From Candidatus Rifleibacteriota bacterium (GTDB lineage: Bacteria > Muiribacteriota > Ozemobacteria > Ozemobacterales > Ozemobacteraceae): DNA of 64,000 nt. Under the pieces are notes generated by a model. That model was not told where the DNA came from, ran no database searches, and was given only the letters and a program-made list of their open reading frames with translations. How positions within the stretch are numbered: the stretch's first letter is position 1; each line of letters opens with the position of its first letter. The stretch spans positions 1-64,000 of the forward strand of contig JADFYG010000013.1 of NCBI GenBank assembly GCA_015233155.1. Direction: 5' to 3'. The position numbers were made by a program, and so were the translations under genes. Below are positions 9,383-17,244 of the stretch, piece after piece.

Positions 9383-9736
9383 TCAGGGCAATTGTGGTTT
9401 CTGAGCTTCGCCTGCGGCAATCATTGCATCAAGAAAATCGCGGATATATCCATCCTGTTGATAGCCGGCCAACATTTCGACCTGTTCTCCGTTGGCGAAA
9501 AGAACCAGGCACGGCAAGGTTCTGATTTCAAGGCGATCCGCAAGAGATTCTAATGCGTCAACATCGATCGAAGCCAGTACCGCTCGTCCGGCATACTCGT
9601 CGGCAATGGCTTCCATAACCGGTTTCTGGCGACGTGAAGGAGCGCACCACTCAGCAAGAAACACAATTGCGGCCGCGGAAGGTTTTTCATCTATGAAAAT
9701 TCGCTGAAACTGTTCCTCAGAGGTTAAGACAAGCAT
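9383..9736 (-). CDS. Thioredoxin-like protein with CxxS active site
   Basis: A 117-residue thioredoxin-fold protein without a signal peptide. The fold markers are there: FLAEWCAPSRR at 27-36, VLASIDVDALESLADRLEIR, and the cis-proline loop TLPCLVLFANGEQVEMLAGY (Pro75). The second active-site cysteine is replaced by serine (Cys31-Ala-Pro-Ser34), so an ordinary dithiol cycle is not possible at this site. Another Cys (76) follows the cis-Pro. It could form mixed disulfides or act as a chaperone-like thioredoxin. It lies alone on the - strand between two + strand blocks. Confidence 0.85.
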   Translation of the reverse strand: MLVLTSEEQFQRIFIDEKPSAAAIVFLAEWCAPSRRQKPVMEAIADEYAGRAVLASIDVDALESLADRLEIRTLPCLVLFANGEQVEMLAGYQQDGYIRDFLDAMIAAGEAQKPQLP

Positions 9737-9858
9737 GGAGCTTCCCTTTTCAGTCCAATTAATATCCTGTGTTTGTATGGTATACGAAGTTCAGGTATAA
9801 TACCACCGCCTGTCGGTTCGCGCTTCGATATTTGTGTTTGAAGTTGCCGAAGCAGGTC

Positions 9859-10752
9859 ATGCATAGAGATCTGAAACGGAGCCCACCCGTGGAAATGCAA
9901 CGATTGGTATCGGAAGCCCGCAGCCGATTGCTAGGCTGGGGAAGTGTTGAATTGCCACCATGGCCTGGGGTTTTGCCTAAAGCCTGGATGCATCCCGATC
10001 TGTTCTTTCGGTTTTTTGGTGAGGATGACCTGGATGTTTTTACGTTTCAACCGGCGCGTGAATGTTCTTACGAAATCTGTCGTGGTCCATGGCTGACTCC
10101 ATTCCTTGTCTGGGTTCATAAACCATTTTCCAGCAGCTGGATGACTCAGGTTTCCGAAATATGGCCTCCTCTGCTTTCATCGAAGAATGAAGGCTCTGAA
10201 ATGCATGATTTACGGGGGTTGTCTCCGCGTGAATGCGCTATCGGCGAATTTGGGCCATGTTGGATGATATATTGGCAGGGACGCGTTCTTGGTGAGATAC
10301 GTATTTTGTCGAGATTATGCGGCGAGGATCTGGTGAAGCCCGCCGGCGTGGTGATTTTCGATCTCGAGGCCATTGCGCGATTTAGAGAAAGCACGGATAG
10401 TCCCACAGCATGGAATGCAAAATTCGCCGCTGACGATTTGTTTGCCTGGCGTCGCCGCTCCGCGCGAGTCGCCGGAAATGCTGATTTTCCGCTCAGACAA
10501 GCTCAGCGCCAGTGGGATGAATTCAAAGATCTGCTCGAAGCGAACATCGGTGCAAAATTGGCTTTCGAATCCTATCTGACGGCCCTGGATGGACTGTCGC
10601 TTCTTTGCGATGCTGCAGAATGGGGGCCTCCGGCTGAGGGTTTCCGAATGGCTGCCGAGAACGCTTTAAAACCATTGCTGAAAAAAATAACAGGGTTGAT
10701 CCCACGGCGTCCGGCGGCTGCTAAATCCTCTCGTGAGAGCATTCTTCGATGA
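9859..10752 (+). CDS. Hypothetical protein
   Basis: I do not recognise this protein (about 297 residues). The N-terminal half is rich in Trp, Pro and aromatic residues (GWGSVELPPWPGVLPKAW, CRGPWLTPFLVWVHKPF); the C-terminal half is helical with a basic tail. No signal peptide or catalytic motif is evident. The reading frame is open back to a GTG at 9769. I prefer ATG 9859, while GTG 9889 with CGGAG at 9877-9881 is also plausible. The stop overlaps the start of the LolA-like gene (ATGA at 10749), so the two are probably translationally coupled. Confidence 0.7.
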   Translation: MHRDLKRSPPVEMQRLVSEARSRLLGWGSVELPPWPGVLPKAWMHPDLFFRFFGEDDLDVFTFQPARECSYEICRGPWLTPFLVWVHKPFSSSWMTQVSEIWPPLLSSKNEGSEMHDLRGLSPRECAIGEFGPCWMIYWQGRVLGEIRILSRLCGEDLVKPAGVVIFDLEAIARFRESTDSPTAWNAKFAADDLFAWRRRSARVAGNADFPLRQAQRQWDEFKDLLEANIGAKLAFESYLTALDGLSLLCDAAEWGPPAEGFRMAAENALKPLLKKITGLIPRRPAAAKSSRESILR

Positions 10753-11645
10753 AACGTTTCATTTCCGCAATTTCTGCATCTGTTTTCGTGCGAATGTTTT
10801 TTCTGGCTTTTTTTTCGGTTTTGGTCGCAGCTCCAGGAGCTGCTCTCGAAATGACCCCGGAACTCCTGTTTACTCAAATCGAGGAAAGAACAGAACGGGT
10901 TGACTCCATTGAAGCAGATGTTCAACTTGCCTCCGGAGCTTTTTCGACGCGTTTGACATTATCAATACAAGGTCCGGATAAGTTTGCCATGGACTTTATC
11001 GGGGGGCAACTTCGGGTTGTGTTCGACGGAGAGCGCCTCTGGATATATATCGCGCAACTTCGCGAGGTTTTTACCCTGGAATCCGGAGTTGGAAGCGGGC
11101 TTCTCACTGAATCGCTTCGCGAATGGGTGAATCCCCGGAAGATAATCACCAATCTGACTCGCAAAACTCTGTTTACCGTGTTCGATATTGAACTTCTTTC
11201 AACGGCATCCTTAACCGGTTCGCTTTCCGTGCCTATATATAATACTTCCGAGGTTGGTTCCTCCTCGATCTCCACATCCTCTTCCGGGACGGCCTCTTCG
11301 AGCTGGCGATTGCGATTTACCCCCCACGCAGATGCGCTTTTAACAAAGCTTTTCGATATCGGCAGCTATGAAATGACCTTTTCTGGCCTGTATTTTCTTC
11401 CAACGTATGTTGTTCAGTTCTCCCCGGAAGGAGTTCAGCTCGGCACACTGGCGGTGCGGGGTTATCGTTTGAATGAGTCTTTTCCAAAAGATCGCTTTGT
11501 ATTCGAAGTTCCCGCAGGCGTCACTCAGGTCCCTGTCTCGGAGGTCCTGGCCCAGAAATTCGAAGGCGGCAAAGATCTTTTGTTCGAGGGGGTTGGCAGG
11601 TTTTTTCGGCGAATCAAAGATCGGATCACCGACTGGGGAATGTAA
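10749..11645 (+). CDS. LolA-like outer-membrane lipoprotein carrier / sorting protein
   Basis: A 298-residue exported protein with a signal peptide (hydrophobic core about 15-28, ending near AALE). It then has the LolA/LolB-type half-barrel pattern: LFTQIEERTERVDSIEADV, repeated beta strands such as LSIQGPDKFAMDFIGGQLRVVFDGERLWIY, and a C-terminal FEVPAGV. It is longer than E. coli LolA (about 180 mature residues) because of a Ser/Thr-rich insert at about 165-190. The likely role is periplasmic lipoprotein or lipid handling. It is coupled to the genes on either side: 4-base overlap upstream, 2 bases to the next start. Confidence 0.7.
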   Translation: MKRFISAISASVFVRMFFLAFFSVLVAAPGAALEMTPELLFTQIEERTERVDSIEADVQLASGAFSTRLTLSIQGPDKFAMDFIGGQLRVVFDGERLWIYIAQLREVFTLESGVGSGLLTESLREWVNPRKIITNLTRKTLFTVFDIELLSTASLTGSLSVPIYNTSEVGSSSISTSSSGTASSSWRLRFTPHADALLTKLFDIGSYEMTFSGLYFLPTYVVQFSPEGVQLGTLAVRGYRLNESFPKDRFVFEVPAGVTQVPVSEVLAQKFEGGKDLLFEGVGRFFRRIKDRITDWGM

Positions 11646-11647
11646 TC

Positions 11648-12859
11648 ATGGCTGAGTTCAGAAAAATTTTGAGTGACCAGGAAGTTGAAAGTGGAATCCT
11701 GCACTGGGAGGCCTCCCAGGATGCGGATCTCCGACGTGTTCTCCCATCCACTCTCATGTTCAATCTTGTGTGGGAAGGCAAAAGCCTGGATCAGGTTATG
11801 ATAGCCTGGGAAACGCGTGAGTTGCACGTCGGCGCGCCATTGTCCGGTTCAAAACCGGGATTTGAACTGGTACTTTGCAGTCAGCTCGAAAAGGCTGGCA
11901 ACGTCGTTTCCGCACATGTTCAACAGCCGGGAGAGACGACGATTATTCGAAAACGTCTTTCCCTGAGCGAATTCAAGGCACGTTCTCTTAAATGGTTTGC
12001 CCGGGAGGACGAGTTATACCGCCGATTGTTTCCGCCTTGTGAGACCTTTTCAATTGAAATCAAGGGAAAGATGGTTCCGAATCGTCGACCTGATTATGAC
12101 AAGAGAACTCTCGTAATCGGAGAGGCGCTTCGTGTTTTCACACCGGGAGACACTCTGCTGATCCATGCGCGTTCTGGTCAGTCCGATGTCCCGGTTCTCG
12201 TGATTTCACGCGAGGAAAACCACTCTAATGACGGCGTGGAGGAGATGACCTCCATGCGTTCGCTGGTCATGCGTTTGATTTCACGCCCGCTCAATGAGTT
12301 CAAGGAGGGCGAGATCAAAGGTCTGATTGCAATGCTCGATGAGAACAAAAACCTCTGGGAACGCCTCACTACAACTAAAGAAGAGAATGAGCGTCTCAAA
12401 GAGCAAATTGCTACCCTGGAGAACATTTTTGAACAGTTAGCCCGCAACACATTTTTTGTTTGCAAACGGGATTTTGAAGAATGGGTTGTCGCGCATCTGG
12501 GTGTTTTCGAAAAGGGTATGCGCCTGTTGCATCGTGATTATGCAGTCACCTGGGAAGATGGCCGTAAGCGCCGGATAGACCTTCTTTGCCAGGATCGAAA
12601 GGGAGTCATCGTGGCCATGGAAATCGTGTTCAATCCATCCAATGAAGATCTGGACAGCATTGGGCAAATGATAGGGTGGCTGCGCCACAATATGGAAAGT
12701 CTGGGGCGCGAATTGACGGAAGGCAAGCTGCAGGCTCGTTCCATTCGTGGAATCGTGGTTTCTAACCGGGAAAAACCCGAACTCGTTGAGGCCTGCCTTG
12801 AAAAGGGTCTGAGACTTTGTGTTGTAAATGGCGGTTATGTTGTCGACGTCCTCGAATGA
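11648..12859 (+). CDS. Protein with C-terminal NucS/EndoMS-like nuclease fold, catalytic Lys absent
   Basis: A 403-residue cytoplasmic protein. The first 200 residues are unrecognised. A short coiled coil spans about 232-265. The C-terminal part resembles the NucS/EndoMS (RecB-like) nuclease domain: VFEKGMRLLHRDYAV (Glu288), RRIDLLCQDRKGVIVAMEIV (Asp311, Glu325), GQMIGWL (Gln340) and SIRGIVVS. In NucS the last strand reads E-[LI]-K; here the lysine position is Val327, so hydrolysis is doubtful. It may be a structure-only DNA-binding module. It sits between a LolA-like and a TPR gene with no repair gene nearby. Confidence 0.6.
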   Translation: MAEFRKILSDQEVESGILHWEASQDADLRRVLPSTLMFNLVWEGKSLDQVMIAWETRELHVGAPLSGSKPGFELVLCSQLEKAGNVVSAHVQQPGETTIIRKRLSLSEFKARSLKWFAREDELYRRLFPPCETFSIEIKGKMVPNRRPDYDKRTLVIGEALRVFTPGDTLLIHARSGQSDVPVLVISREENHSNDGVEEMTSMRSLVMRLISRPLNEFKEGEIKGLIAMLDENKNLWERLTTTKEENERLKEQIATLENIFEQLARNTFFVCKRDFEEWVVAHLGVFEKGMRLLHRDYAVTWEDGRKRRIDLLCQDRKGVIVAMEIVFNPSNEDLDSIGQMIGWLRHNMESLGRELTEGKLQARSIRGIVVSNREKPELVEACLEKGLRLCVVNGGYVVDVLE

Positions 12860-12896
12860 GACGGTTTTAAGGTGGCACTTTCATGGATAATGAACG

Positions 12897-15800
12897 ATGA
12901 GTGAGGGCGAACTTCTTCACCAATTGCGTCAGGAGCGATTGCGGCATTCCGGACGAAATCCAGGCCTCGCTGCCCTGATGTCCTTTTTCGTCATGGGGCT
13001 TGGACAAATATATGCGGGGCATGTCGATCGCGGCATCATGCTGGTGTTTGTTCATATCGGTGCACTGATTTGCGGATACAGTCTCTTCGCGCGCGGAACG
13101 ATCTATGATTACCTCGCAGGATTATTGTCGCCGACCGCTATGCTGGCGATTTTATATCTCGGCGTTGCGGCGTTTATACTGCTTTGGATATACAATATCA
13201 AGGAAGCTTACTACCTTTCGTTGTTTGCCGGTTACCGGGACTGGTTTGAGGTTGAACGGGTTCTTCTCACAGGCGGAGGAGAAGAAAACGCACCTCGTCT
13301 GCTTTCATTTGGCGGTCCCGCAATGCCGCGATTCGATGATATCAGAAAAATAAATGCTGACCTCGATGTTCCCGAGACGAGTGATGTCCCGGTTCATAAA
13401 CCAGTTCCGGTACATGAAGCTATTATAGATGAACGTGAGGTCATTCCCACCAGTCACTCCCGATCGCGTTTTTCCACGGCTTCACCCGCCGAAGAAGCCA
13501 CCGTGCGGCCGCCAGCGATCGCTGCAGGACGTCGTTCACGGCGTAGCCGCGAGATCGATCTTCTTCTGAAAGAAGCAATGAAATTGAAGCGGGCTCTGGT
13601 ATATGGTTTTGTAATCTGCTTGCTTCTTCTTGTTGCCGCTTTAATGTATTTTCTTGGCGGAGGTCGCTTTCAATTCATCAAGGGCGATCGACGCACAGCC
13701 GAAGAACTGTTTGCGGTCACCGGAGAATTTGCCGCCCCCGTCGTGGCCTCCAATGCAACATTATTGAACATGCCGGTCGCGGGTGTTTCTAGTCTTGCTT
13801 TACAGACCATGAATGTGTCAGCCAGGTGCGCTTCAGATGTTTTAACATCCGGCTCCGCTTTATTTACACCGCCCACTGGTAAAGAAGCCCTTGCGTCAGA
13901 AGCCGAGCGTCTGGAGATCGCCGTTCGTGTTACAGGCGGGGCGGGTCCTGATGTCTGGTCAAACCTGTTAAGGGTTTTGCGTGATCTGGATGTTCCGGAA
14001 CGTCATGAAGATGCCTTGAAGCGTTATCTTGCGCTGTTTCCGCGCGATATCGAACGCTGGGTGGAATTGGGGAAACGTCAGTATGACCGCCGTGATTTTG
14101 TTGAAGCCTCTCGTTCGTTTATCGCCGCACTCGGCTTGCAACCTCGTCACGCACGCGCCAACTATCTGCTTGGCTCCATGTACCGGGAGCTTGGAATGCT
14201 TGAAGAAGCGATTCCATGTTTGCAGACAGCGCTTTCTACAGATCCGCTCAATCCGGAATTCAATCTTGAACTTGGTGCGGCATATATGGACGCCCGCGAT
14301 TCGCGTCTTGCACGAAAATATCTTCAAAAGGCACTTTCGGTAGAATACAAGAATGAAGCGGCGCAGAGATTATTGAACCAGCTCGATGAGCTCGCCGGAA
14401 AATTGCCGGCCGTCGGCGAAAAGATTTACGCACCGGTTTCGACATCTGGAAATGCGTCTTTCTCGTCGTCCCCGATCATTCCTGCATCGGACCATGTCGT
14501 ATATCCTTCCGATCATGCCGGTGATTGGCCCCTGTCAGAGCCGCGACAAGACGGCGCATCTTTCCCGACCGGAATGGTTGCCCGTGATACATTGCCTTCT
14601 CTGCCATCACATCTTGATTCCGGGGTCGCAAAAGGTTCACCTGTCATTATCAATGCTTCACCTTCCGGGCGCAAAGCAAATGCATCGCCGGTTGGGGCAG
14701 CATCCATTGACATTTCCGAGGCTTCTTCCAGAAATACACGTTCGGCTGAATCTCGTTCTTCTGAGCTCGGAATCGTTCCTGCCAATCATTTTTCAGCTGC
14801 TGTTTCGTCGCCGGATACGAGCGCTGGTCTGTCTTCATTATCGACTGCCGCCCAGTCCGATGCAGAACAACGTCAGAAGAATGATGCCTTGCGCCGCGGA
14901 GTGGTTCTGTATGCCGCGCCCGGATTTGAATACCATAATCCGGAAGGAAGTCACCATGTTCGTAATTCTCACGAGAAACCTGTTGTTGAGCCTCTCAATA
15001 ATGTCGTAATAATGAATGAACCCTCTATAACGCCACCTTTATTGGCATCAGACACTGTTGGTGTGGTTTCTCCGTCGGCCGTTGTGTCATCGGAAACCAG
15101 TGTCGCCAGTTCGTCGCCTGTCGATGTGTCACCCGAAAATGTCGTTTCGATAACTCCACCCTTGGTTATTTCATCCGGAACTACTGCTGTATCCTCTCTG
15201 CCAGCCGCTCTGGCATCTAAACCAGTGTCCAAAAATATTCGGACGAAATCCAAGCCGGTCGAAATCCCGCTTGAACATCAGGTTGCGGTCGAGGATCCAG
15301 ATGATTCCCCTGAGAAGGTATCCAGGTCTGCAGTTGAAGTTAAGTCCATTCGGATGAAGCAACGTGCGCCGGCAAACGCAAAACTGGTATTGCCCGTCGC
15401 CGGAGCTGAAGGTGTCTCATCTCCAGCTCTGGCCTCCTATTCAGTTGTGGGAATCCCACTGATTACACAGGTTGAAAAAGTCAAATCTGTGTCGACAAAG
15501 ACAGGATCAGGCAGTATTTCCGTAGCTGGTACATCTCAATCGACGGAGAGGACGGTCGGCCGTGAAAAATATCTTGCCGGACAGTTGGAGGAAGCTCTTC
15601 CTCACCTTCTTTCAGCATTGAAGGAACGGGAAGACCCCGAACTGTATACCATGTCCGGAATTGTTTTCCAGAAACTCGGGATGAAGGAAGATGGATATGC
15701 GGCTGCTCTGCGGGCATATCAGCTTGGCAACAAAGAGCCGTCACATGTTGCGCGCCTTGGGCAGGGAGCCGTCGATGCAGGGAAGCCTTTGGAAGGTGCC

Positions 15801-16160
15801 AGGTATTTGCGCGAAGCTCTTGTCTCATTTCCGAACCGGATAGATTTGCGACTGAAGCTTGTCGATTGTTTGAAGGCGCAAGGTGACCGTGATGGTGCCA
15901 AAAAAGAGCTACAGACTCTTCTTACACTCCCCGGAGGCTCGTATTCAGTAATGCGTCGAATAGAAAAAGAGCTTACCGGATTGGGGGAATCCGTCCCTGA
16001 GTCCAAAATCGCGTCCGCTTCTGATTTGGCTTCCGGATCCGATAATGAAAAAAAGACAAAAAAAGAAGTTTCCGGTAAAAAATCACTCCGCAATCATGCG
16101 CCGGTCTCTATTGCCCCTATTTCCGATGAGCCATCAGAAACGCCGAGACGAAAAAAATGA
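12897..16160 (+). CDS. Large TM2-like / TPR membrane protein with long low-complexity linker
   Basis: 1087 residues in several parts. The N-terminus has a TM2-like module (GLAALMSFFVMGLGQIYAGH, then hydrophobic spans to about 105). A further membrane span lies at about 238-258 (ALVYGFVICLLLLVAALMYF). TPR repeats follow at about 350-490, then a Ser/Pro/Val-rich linker of roughly 380 residues, more TPR-like repeats at about 880-1010, and a Lys/Ser-rich tail. The arrangement suggests a membrane-tethered scaffold whose periplasmic or cytoplasmic TPR domains bind partners; no partner is known. Its end overlaps the next kinase gene by 4 bases. Confidence 0.75.
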   Translation: MSEGELLHQLRQERLRHSGRNPGLAALMSFFVMGLGQIYAGHVDRGIMLVFVHIGALICGYSLFARGTIYDYLAGLLSPTAMLAILYLGVAAFILLWIYNIKEAYYLSLFAGYRDWFEVERVLLTGGGEENAPRLLSFGGPAMPRFDDIRKINADLDVPETSDVPVHKPVPVHEAIIDEREVIPTSHSRSRFSTASPAEEATVRPPAIAAGRRSRRSREIDLLLKEAMKLKRALVYGFVICLLLLVAALMYFLGGGRFQFIKGDRRTAEELFAVTGEFAAPVVASNATLLNMPVAGVSSLALQTMNVSARCASDVLTSGSALFTPPTGKEALASEAERLEIAVRVTGGAGPDVWSNLLRVLRDLDVPERHEDALKRYLALFPRDIERWVELGKRQYDRRDFVEASRSFIAALGLQPRHARANYLLGSMYRELGMLEEAIPCLQTALSTDPLNPEFNLELGAAYMDARDSRLARKYLQKALSVEYKNEAAQRLLNQLDELAGKLPAVGEKIYAPVSTSGNASFSSSPIIPASDHVVYPSDHAGDWPLSEPRQDGASFPTGMVARDTLPSLPSHLDSGVAKGSPVIINASPSGRKANASPVGAASIDISEASSRNTRSAESRSSELGIVPANHFSAAVSSPDTSAGLSSLSTAAQSDAEQRQKNDALRRGVVLYAAPGFEYHNPEGSHHVRNSHEKPVVEPLNNVVIMNEPSITPPLLASDTVGVVSPSAVVSSETSVASSSPVDVSPENVVSITPPLVISSGTTAVSSLPAALASKPVSKNIRTKSKPVEIPLEHQVAVEDPDDSPEKVSRSAVEVKSIRMKQRAPANAKLVLPVAGAEGVSSPALASYSVVGIPLITQVEKVKSVSTKTGSGSISVAGTSQSTERTVGREKYLAGQLEEALPHLLSALKEREDPELYTMSGIVFQKLGMKEDGYAAALRAYQLGNKEPSHVARLGQGAVDAGKPLEGARYLREALVSFPNRIDLRLKLVDCLKAQGDRDGAKKELQTLLTLPGGSYSVMRRIEKELTGLGESVPESKIASASDLASGSDNEKKTKKEVSGKKSLRNHAPVSIAPISDEPSETPRRKK

Positions 16161-17176
16161 CAATCTTGTGGCAGGACGTGCTTTCGACAAAAATGATTGG
16201 CATGAAGTCCCAGCTTGGCAACCTGGTTGAACTCGTGGAAAGCTGGGTGCTTTCATTATCGCATGAAGAAGATCGATCTAAACGCCTTTCAGATCTTCTG
16301 GCTTGTATAGAAAATCCCGAGAATGGTCTTCGCCAGGCGGATCGAACTACCTGCATCGAACAATTGAATACGCTTCTTGGACGCAATGAAGCTCCCTTCT
16401 ATGCATCCACCGGATTTCGCATGAAGCTTCAGAACATGTTTCGCGAAGCAGTTGAGAGCATGAGCCGTGATCTGGACGAAATCCTGCAGCAGGTAAGTAA
16501 ATTACGCGATCTTACTAATGCGGGCATAGAGCCGAATGGAGGATTCATTCTCGCGCAGGAAGACGAACGGAAGCGCATTTCCAGGGAAATTCATGATGGA
16601 CCCGCGCAAAATCTCGCGAGTCTGACAATGCGTATCGATTTTTGTCTTGAAAACATCGAGAAGAAGGAAGTTCTGCAGAAAGAACTGATTGATCTCAAAG
16701 ATTCGATCTCTCGTTGTCTCAAGGATATTCGTCGCTTCATCTTCGATCTTCGACCCATGGCGCTCGACGATCTCGGGTTGTTACCGACGCTCGAACAGTT
16801 TATCGCCGGTTTCCGAGCCCGCACCAGCATGAACGTTCAGTTTAACCGCGAAGGAGAGGTCGTCTCCCTCTCTTCGGAACGTGAATTAGCGGCATTTCGT
16901 GTAATCCAGGAAGCCGTCAACAATACTCATCGTCATTCGCACGCAAAGACCATTCGTATTTTCATCTCCTTCAATCAGGGGAAAAAATCAGTGAGCGTGG
17001 CTGTAACCGACGACGGCGCCGGTTTCGATCTCGTCGCCGTCAAAAAAGCATATCCTTCGCTGAAAAAGCTCGGCCTTCTAAGTATGGAAGAACGCATCCG
17101 GCTTGCCGGAGGCGAATTTTCGCTTGCATCGAATCCGGGCGAGGGGACAGTCGTTTCCTTCACTTTGTACAAGTGA
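16157..17176 (+). CDS. DegS/NarL-type sensor histidine kinase (HisKA_3)
   Basis: A 339-residue soluble histidine kinase. An N-terminal alpha-helical region (about 15-125) takes the place of a sensor domain. The HisKA_3 dimerisation helix has the phosphoacceptor His146 in DERKRISREIHDGPAQN. The HATPase_c domain carries FRVIQEAVNNTHRHSHA (N box), VTDDGAGFD (G1) and LGLLSMEERIRLAGGEF. This is the architecture of DegS of Bacillus. A LuxR-type partner regulator would be expected but none is in the window, so it is an orphan here. It overlaps the upstream TPR gene (ATGA). Confidence 0.92.
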   Translation: MTILWQDVLSTKMIGMKSQLGNLVELVESWVLSLSHEEDRSKRLSDLLACIENPENGLRQADRTTCIEQLNTLLGRNEAPFYASTGFRMKLQNMFREAVESMSRDLDEILQQVSKLRDLTNAGIEPNGGFILAQEDERKRISREIHDGPAQNLASLTMRIDFCLENIEKKEVLQKELIDLKDSISRCLKDIRRFIFDLRPMALDDLGLLPTLEQFIAGFRARTSMNVQFNREGEVVSLSSERELAAFRVIQEAVNNTHRHSHAKTIRIFISFNQGKKSVSVAVTDDGAGFDLVAVKKAYPSLKKLGLLSMEERIRLAGGEFSLASNPGEGTVVSFTLYK

Positions 17177-17244
17177 ACGGCGCGGGCGGAGGGCTGGTTC
17201 GCTTTATCAGAATGCGTTTGCATTTGGTTACGCGGTAATCGTTT

